Source: Vombatus ursinus | Lineage: Eukaryota; Chordata; Mammalia; Diprotodontia; Vombatidae | DNA: 64,000 bases | Direction: 5' to 3' | Assembly: GCF_900497805.2 (NCBI RefSeq) | Contig: NW_020946557.1 | Location: forward strand, 7,079,667 to 7,143,666 | Shown here: positions 59,351 through 64,000 of the stretch, in pieces | How the letters are laid out: each line of letters begins with the position of its first letter | Position numbering within the stretch: the first letter of the stretch is position 1 | Notes under the pieces: generated by a model | The model's input: the letters and a program-made list of their open reading frames with translations, nothing else | Told to the model about the DNA's origin: nothing | The model's database searches: none | Translations under genes and position numbers: made by a program

Positions 59351-59499
59351 GAGAGAGGAGAAGGGGTACATGTGGTCAGGAAAGCCAGGGAGAAAACTTT
59401 TATCCCCTTGACTGGCAAGATGCTTTCTGGTTACTTGGTGCCCATCCACACTTTAAGTCTATTTTCCTTGGTCCTACTATTATGAGGCCTAGGACATTC

Positions 59500-60330
59500 T
59501 AAATCAGGTCAACAAGTATTTATTAGGCACCTATTATTTAGAACAAGTGCTGCTAAATCCTGAGAATATAAAGAAAGGAAAAAAATCCTTGTCCTCAAGT
59601 AACTCATATTCTAGTGGAGGAGACAGAATGTAAACAACTAAGACATTAGGTCTTAGACAGATAGATAGATTATAGATGCAGATATGTATATAAATATTAT
59701 ATCTAAATAGTTATCCATATAGATATTGATATAGATATGGATAACTAAGTATCAATATGGATATTTACATATACAGATATAGATATACACACATATACAT
59801 GCTAGATATAGATAGACAAATATAGATAGAGATGGTAATTTAGAGGTAATCTCAGAAGAAAAGCACTAGCATTGAGAACAGCCTCTTACAGAAGTGTTTA
59901 GTTGGGATTTGAAGGAAGCCAAGTGGCAGAGATGATGAAGAAGAAATTTTTAGACATAGGAGATGGTGAAAAGAAATGGGTTCTAGAGATGAAATGTCAT
60001 GTTCAAAGAACAACAAAGAGGCCATTGTTGCTGAATCACAGAGCAGTAAAATGTAATAAGACTGGAAAAGGTAGGAAAGGACCAGATTGTGAAAAATTTT
60101 TAAAGTGAAACAGGGTTTTATATTTGAGCCTAGAGGTAAAGGGGAACAACTGGAATTTATTGAGTAGGGGAATGACATGGTAAGACCTGTACTTTTTGAA
60201 GCTTACTGTGCTTTTGAGTGAAGGATGCACTGGAGTGAGAGAGACTTGAGACAGGAAGAGAGACCAGCTGGCTACTGCAATCATCCAAGTGTGAGGTTCT
60301 GAGGGCCTCCATGAAGACACCTGTGTTGGA
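59500..60330 (-). repeat. Ancient L2-like repeat split by (GATA)n-rich tract
   Basis: Opens caacaagtatttattaggca, then gtcctcaagtaactcatatt. A GATA/TATA-rich tract lies at 59655-59835, then gcctcttacagaagtgttta, gaacaacaaagaggccattg, gtaggggaatgacatggtaa and ggctactgcaatcatcc. The tract holds a 13-bp inverted repeat, tagttatccatat / atatggataacta. The reading frames on either strand are by-products. Confidence 0.55.
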
Positions 60331-60334
60331 GAAG

Positions 60335-60690
60335 GATCATAGGATTTAGAATAAGAAGAAATCTTAGATATCATCTTGAGTGACCTCTCATTGATGATGA
60401 AACTGAGGTCTAAAAAAGTTAAGTGACTTCTTTCAGATCATAATGTTAATGGGAGAAAATGGGTTCAAGTCCCAGGTTTCTGCTTCCAAATCTAGCATTT
60501 TTTATATTAAATAACCAGTAATGAACCCAGATGTACACTCTGTTTACCTCTCTAGTATTTATTGATTCACAGAATGATGATACTTAGGGTTAGAAGGTGC
60601 ATTAGAAATCATCTAGTTCAACCTTCTTATTTTACAGGTAAAGAAACTGAGGCATAGAGAAGTTATGTAATAGTCATGGTAGGGTGCTAT
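60335..60690 (-). repeat. Two adjacent L3-tailed CORE-SINE fragments
   Basis: First at about 60335-60500 (tcataggatttagaataaga, gatgatgaaactgaggtcta). Second at about 60565-60690 (gattcacagaatgatgatac, catctagttcaaccttctta, gtaaagaaactgaggcatag). Both are antisense. Confidence 0.6.
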
Positions 60691-60699
60691 AGACTTGTA

Positions 60700-60840
60700 G
60701 TAAGGAAGTTGTTGGAGAAGGAAATAGAAAATCACTTCAGTATTTTTGCCAAGAAAAACCAATGGACAGTATTGGTGTGATATAATTCATGGGGGTCATG
60801 AAGAGTAGGACATGACTGAACTATTCAACAACAACAATTA
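60700..60840 (+). repeat. MAR1-type SINE, 3' part
   Basis: Sense tail only: agttgttggagaaggaaata, gtatttttgccaagaaaaac, gagtaggacatgactgaact, ttcaacaacaacaattagg. The polypurine tract starts at its 3' end, so that tract may have grown from the SINE tail. Confidence 0.82.
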
Positions 60841-61155
60841 GGAGAAGAAGAAGAAGAAGAAGAAGAAGAAGAAGAAGAAGAAGAAGAAGAAGAAGAAGAA
60901 GAAGAAGAAGAAGAAGAAGAAGAAGAAGAAGAAGAAGAAGAAGAAGAAGAAGAAGAAGGAGGAGGAGGAGGAGGAGGAGGAGGAGGAGGAGGAAGAGGAG
61001 GAGGAGGAGAAGAAGAAGAGGAAGAAGAAGAAGAAGAGAAGAAGAGAAGAAGAAGAAGAGAAGAAGAAGAAGAAGGAGAAGAAGGAGGAGGAGGAGAAGA
61101 GGAGGAGGAGGAGGAGGAGGAGGAGGAGGAGGAAGAAGAAGAAGAAGAAGAAGAA
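60841..61155 (+). repeat. 315-nt uninterrupted polypurine (GAA/GGA)n tract
   Basis: Every base on this strand from 60841 to 61155 is A or G. GAA units dominate the first 115 nt; GGA blocks at about 60958-61010 and 61083-61130 are separated by mixed GAA/GAGAA. The Ser/Pro-rich minus-strand frame here is an artefact of the repeat. Long GAA/GGA purine tracts can form intramolecular triplexes. Confidence 0.97.
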
Positions 61156-61550
61156 TCTAGGTTCAAATTCTCTCTCAGATAATAGCCATGTTACTGGGGC
61201 AAATAAATCACTTAATCTCTGTGCCTCAGTTCTATCATCTGTGAAATGGAGATATTAATACCTGTAGTACTTACTTATAGGGTTATTGTGAGGCTCAAAT
61301 GAGAAAAGGCATAAGGCATTTATATTGCGCAGTGCATAGAGGGCTGAACTTGTAGTGAGAAAGACCTGAGTTCAAATCCAGCCTCAGATACTTACTAAAT
61401 GTGTGACTCTAAGATAGTCACAAAATTTTAGCCTTAGTTTCTTCATCTGTAGAATAGTGATAACAATAATATCTACCTCCCAGGGATGTTGCAAGGATAA
61501 AAATGAGATGATATTTGTAAAGTGTTTTGTAAGCCAAAATTTCCACCATC
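61156..61550 (+). repeat. Two tandem MIR-like SINEs
   Basis: First: ctaggttcaaattctctctc, cttaatctctgtgcctcagt, gggttattgtgaggctcaaa. Second from about 61326: tgcgcagtgcatagagggct, gagttcaaatccagcctcag, gtagaatagtgataacaata. Confidence 0.75.
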
Positions 61551-62460
61551 TGAGTCATTCTTCTAGGTTATACAACAAAGTCAGATAGTCATCTCCAGAG
61601 AGCAACTGTTAAAAAAACCCGGGATGTATTTGTGGACCGGATGTGAATAAAGGGGTTCATTTTGGAGAAGCTGGCTCTTGATATGTTCTCTTATTTGGGG
61701 AATAGAGGGAAAGTGTATGTCCCTCATTGGGCCTGAAGGAGAGCTGCATTTGCATTAGGGTGCCTTGTTGTGGTTTACTACAGGCTACCCCAACACAGGC
61801 ATCAGCCCAACTCACCAGTACCTAAACCTGGCCTGATCACTGCCCTGCCATGCCCTTTGCACCCCATCAGGCTCACATTTTCATTTTGGAGAGCTCTTTT
61901 CCATCCAAGGGCAAACAGAGGAGGAAGCACATAACTCTGTTCAGCTCCTGCTTTGTTCCAGCCTTTCACTAATGATGGCAACAGAATTATTGGAGCCTGC
62001 TGTGGGTCATTCATTGGTCCAATAGGTCATCTTATGACCAATATTAAAATTTAAATCTCCTTTCAAATTAAACACTTTGGGGTTATTAATGTTTCCTTCC
62101 CTCTCAAAATTTCTGTGTCGAGAGGAGGTATCGGAGGAAATGTATTAGCAACAGTAGGATGTGAAGAATAACTTTGAGTACATTAAACATATGTTGATGG
62201 GGCCATTAGCAGTTTGTAGACACTGCCACCTGTCCCTTATTCCATTTTGCTCATACTTTAGCTCCTGAAAATATACTGTGGCAAAAGTGTTATACTTCTA
62301 TTAAATCTTTTACCACTACATTAGGTGGAATATAAGAGCAGAATAGTTCTCTCTGATTGAAAAAATGCCTGTTTATGGGAAAAAGCAAATGCCAATAAGA
62401 TAGTGCCAAGGGTTAACCATCACTTAGCCTCTCAAAGTGGCAGTGTTACTGTGTGCTTGA
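61551..62460. other. Intergenic, single-copy
   Basis: About 900 bp without a recognised repeat. The 70-codon minus frame at 61802-62014 has no known similarity. Confidence 0.45.
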
Positions 62461-62476
62461 GAGGAAGTCCTTAAAA

Positions 62477-62533
62477 CTATAAATAGAAGTAGTGGCAGCT
62501 GAACAGGCTGCTTAATCCTGTTATTCAGGTGAG
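62477..62533 (+). promoter_or_regulatory. Candidate MEF2/TATA motif, E-boxes and splice-donor-like site
   Basis: ctataaatag at 62477-62486 fits the MEF2 consensus CTA(A/T)4TAG and also reads as a TATA box. CAGCTG follows at 62496-62501 and CAGGTG at 62526-62531. The string cag|gtgaga at 62526-62533 also fits a splice donor. It could be a muscle-type enhancer, a small first exon of a noncoding transcript, or chance. Confidence 0.3.
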
Positions 62534-62579
62534 AGAATTCCAGCTTCTTCCTCTGTTTCTTCCCTGGGTTATTTTCAAA

Positions 62580-62795
62580 TATGAAATCATAGGACCATAG
62601 ATTTAGAGCCTGAAGGGACCTCAGATGTCATGGAGTAAAACTGCTTCAAGTGACAGATGAGGAAACTGAAGCCCAGAGAGGTTGAGACTTGCTCAGGGTC
62701 ACACAGCTAGTGAATGTCTCAGATGGAATTCAAACTCAGGTTTCTCTGACTCCAAATTCAGTACTCAATTCACTACACCATAGGCCTCTCCTCTA
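62580..62795 (-). repeat. L3-tailed CORE-SINE, well preserved
   Basis: Antisense: atcataggaccatagattta, gagcctgaagggacctcaga, agatgaggaaactgaagccc, tcagggtcacacagctagtg, caattcactacaccatagg. Confidence 0.8.
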
Positions 62796-63105
62796 AGGAA
62801 AAAAAAAACCCACAATTAACTAAAGTAGAATCTCAAAAAAATGTATCCACCTACCCTAAATCCTAAGGATAAATTGTTTGTTCTTCCTTGGCAAAGAGCA
62901 TGAGAAACTGTGGTTGTCTTGAACTTTTATCAGCTTCATTCAGTCCAAATAAACACATAAAAATACCCTTGTGAAAGGATGATTAACTTAACAGATAAGT
63001 AATCCACCCTTGGAGACCTGTCAATGTTGGCCCAAGATCTGCAGAAGCTTTTCCTCCTGCCATGCTATAAGATCTAGCTTTCCTTCTTTCTGGAATCTCG
63101 TCTTT
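62796..63105. other. Intergenic, single-copy
   Basis: Nothing recognised. Confidence 0.4.
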
Positions 63106-63108
63106 TCT

Positions 63109-63335
63109 CAGAATCATAGAATTTTAGAGTTGGAAAAGACCCTGAGGTCATCTAATCCAACTCTTATCTGAAAGGTAATCCTTTCTCAACATCCCTGACA
63201 TACCTCTGCTTGAAGGCATTGGAGAGTCAGAGCTCACTTCCACTTGAGGCAATCCCGTTCCACTTTTGGGCAGCTCTGATTGCTGAAAAGATTTTCCTTA
63301 CATATCAAGGCATAATCTGCCTTTCTTCTCCTAGT
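63109..63335 (-). repeat. L3/CR1-type LINE 3' end
   Basis: Antisense: agaatcatagaattttagag, ttggaaaagaccctgaggtc, atctaatccaactcttatct, ctctgattgctgaaaagatt. The ATCATAGAATT end is the CR1-type terminal repeat. Confidence 0.8.
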
Positions 63336-63339
63336 TAAC

Positions 63340-63800
63340 AACTTACATTTGGGTAGCACTTTAAGGTTTATAAAGTACTTTCCCCACAACAAACATGTGG
63401 AATTGTAATAATAGTAAGAAGAGTAGCTGGCATTTCTGTGGAACCTATTCTGTGCCAGATGCGTTACAAATATCTCATTTGAGCTTCATAATAACCCTGC
63501 AAGGTAGATCTTATTATTATTCCCATTTTACAGTTAAGGAAACTGAGGCAAACAGAAGTTTAGTGAAATAGCTTGTAAGTGTCTGAGGCTATATTTGAAT
63601 TCAGGTTTCCCTGACTCCAGGCCTAGCTAGCTGCTGAATTGGTAGTTCAGGTACAATTATCCCCATTTTACAGATGAGGAAAGTTCAGTTCAGACTGATT
63701 AAATGGTTAGCCTGTGGTCACACAGCTAATTGTCACTAGGAGCCAGCATTCAAACCCTGTCTTTGGATTAAAAGTCCAGTGTGCTCTCTCTATTATAACA
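63340..63800 (-). repeat. MIR/Ther1-like SINEs, two adjacent copies
   Basis: First at 63340-63640 (gggtagcactttaaggttta, cttcataataaccctgcaag, gttaaggaaactgaggcaaa, ccctgactccaggcctagct). A second fragment follows at about 63645-63800 (cccattttacagatgaggaa, gtcacacagctaattgtcac, aaaagtccagtgtgctctct). Confidence 0.75.
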
Positions 63801-64000
63801 CGCAGCCTACTTCTATACTCTGGAGCAAGCACAACAAGCCAGTTCCCTTTCTATGGGACAACCTTTAGCATATTTGAAGATACTTATCATGTCCACTTGA
63901 AATCTTTTTTTTTAATTTTACTTATTCTTTTATTCAACAAACATTTGTAAAATAATTGAGATATATACATATATACATACACATGCACATTTGTATGCCA
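63801..64000. other. Window end, possible L3/CR1 remnant
   Basis: catatttgaagatacttatc and atgtccacttgaaatc resemble L3/CR1 interior text (compare 52190-52230). A TA/CA-rich string ends the window. Confidence 0.35.

Noticed and set aside
60825-61166. 113-residue Ser/Pro-rich minus-strand open frame
   Set aside because: It is the translation of the polypurine tract in one frame; all frames of such a repeat stay open.

Overview
The window is mammalian nuclear DNA, almost certainly from a marsupial. It holds split exons with GT/AG junctions, very sparse coding sequence and dense retroposons. The commonest repeats are tRNA-derived SINEs starting GGGGCAGCTAGGTGG, with internal pol III boxes and, in many copies, an RTE-like tail ending GACTGAACAAC. 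These match the MAR1/WSINE type of marsupial genomes. With them are MIR/Ther1-like SINEs, L2, L3/CR1, diverged L1 and small DNA transposons. I cannot name the species. Repeat family names come from memory of consensus sequences, not from a database run.

The only host gene with intact coding sequence is the 3' end of RFX6 on the + strand. It has three exons (2103-2615, 3981-4202, 7111-7286) whose reading frame and split codons join exactly. They give about 302 C-terminal residues ending in [18 protein letters not shown]6 encodes a winged-helix transcription factor of endocrine pancreas and gut development. Its DNA-binding and dimerization domains lie upstream of the window.

From about 8 kb to the end I find no further functional protein gene. 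In human, RFX6 is followed in the same orientation by a large desert before VGLL2. If that order holds here, 8-64 kb is the proximal part of that desert. It contains one processed pseudogene, a disabled retrocopy of ribosomal protein gene RPS2 (42779-43700, minus) with an 11-bp target-site duplication. The rest is layered repeats: old L2, L3/CR1 and MIR-like copies interrupted by younger SINEs, many with clean duplications, two palindromic hAT-like MITEs and a mariner-like MITE.

Features worth a second look: a long inverted duplication (33868-34170 against 35190-35466, with a perfect 56-bp core); an uninterrupted 315-nt all-purine GAA/GGA tract (60841-61155); a 49-bp A-tailed insertion of unknown origin with 14-bp duplications (37500-37548); a diverged tandem-repeat block of unknown family (22895-24190); a (CA)n tract about 20 nt inside an RFX6 intron; and a single-copy segment with a MEF2-type/TATA-like motif, E-boxes and a consensus donor (62477-62533). 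I found no convincing undescribed gene system.
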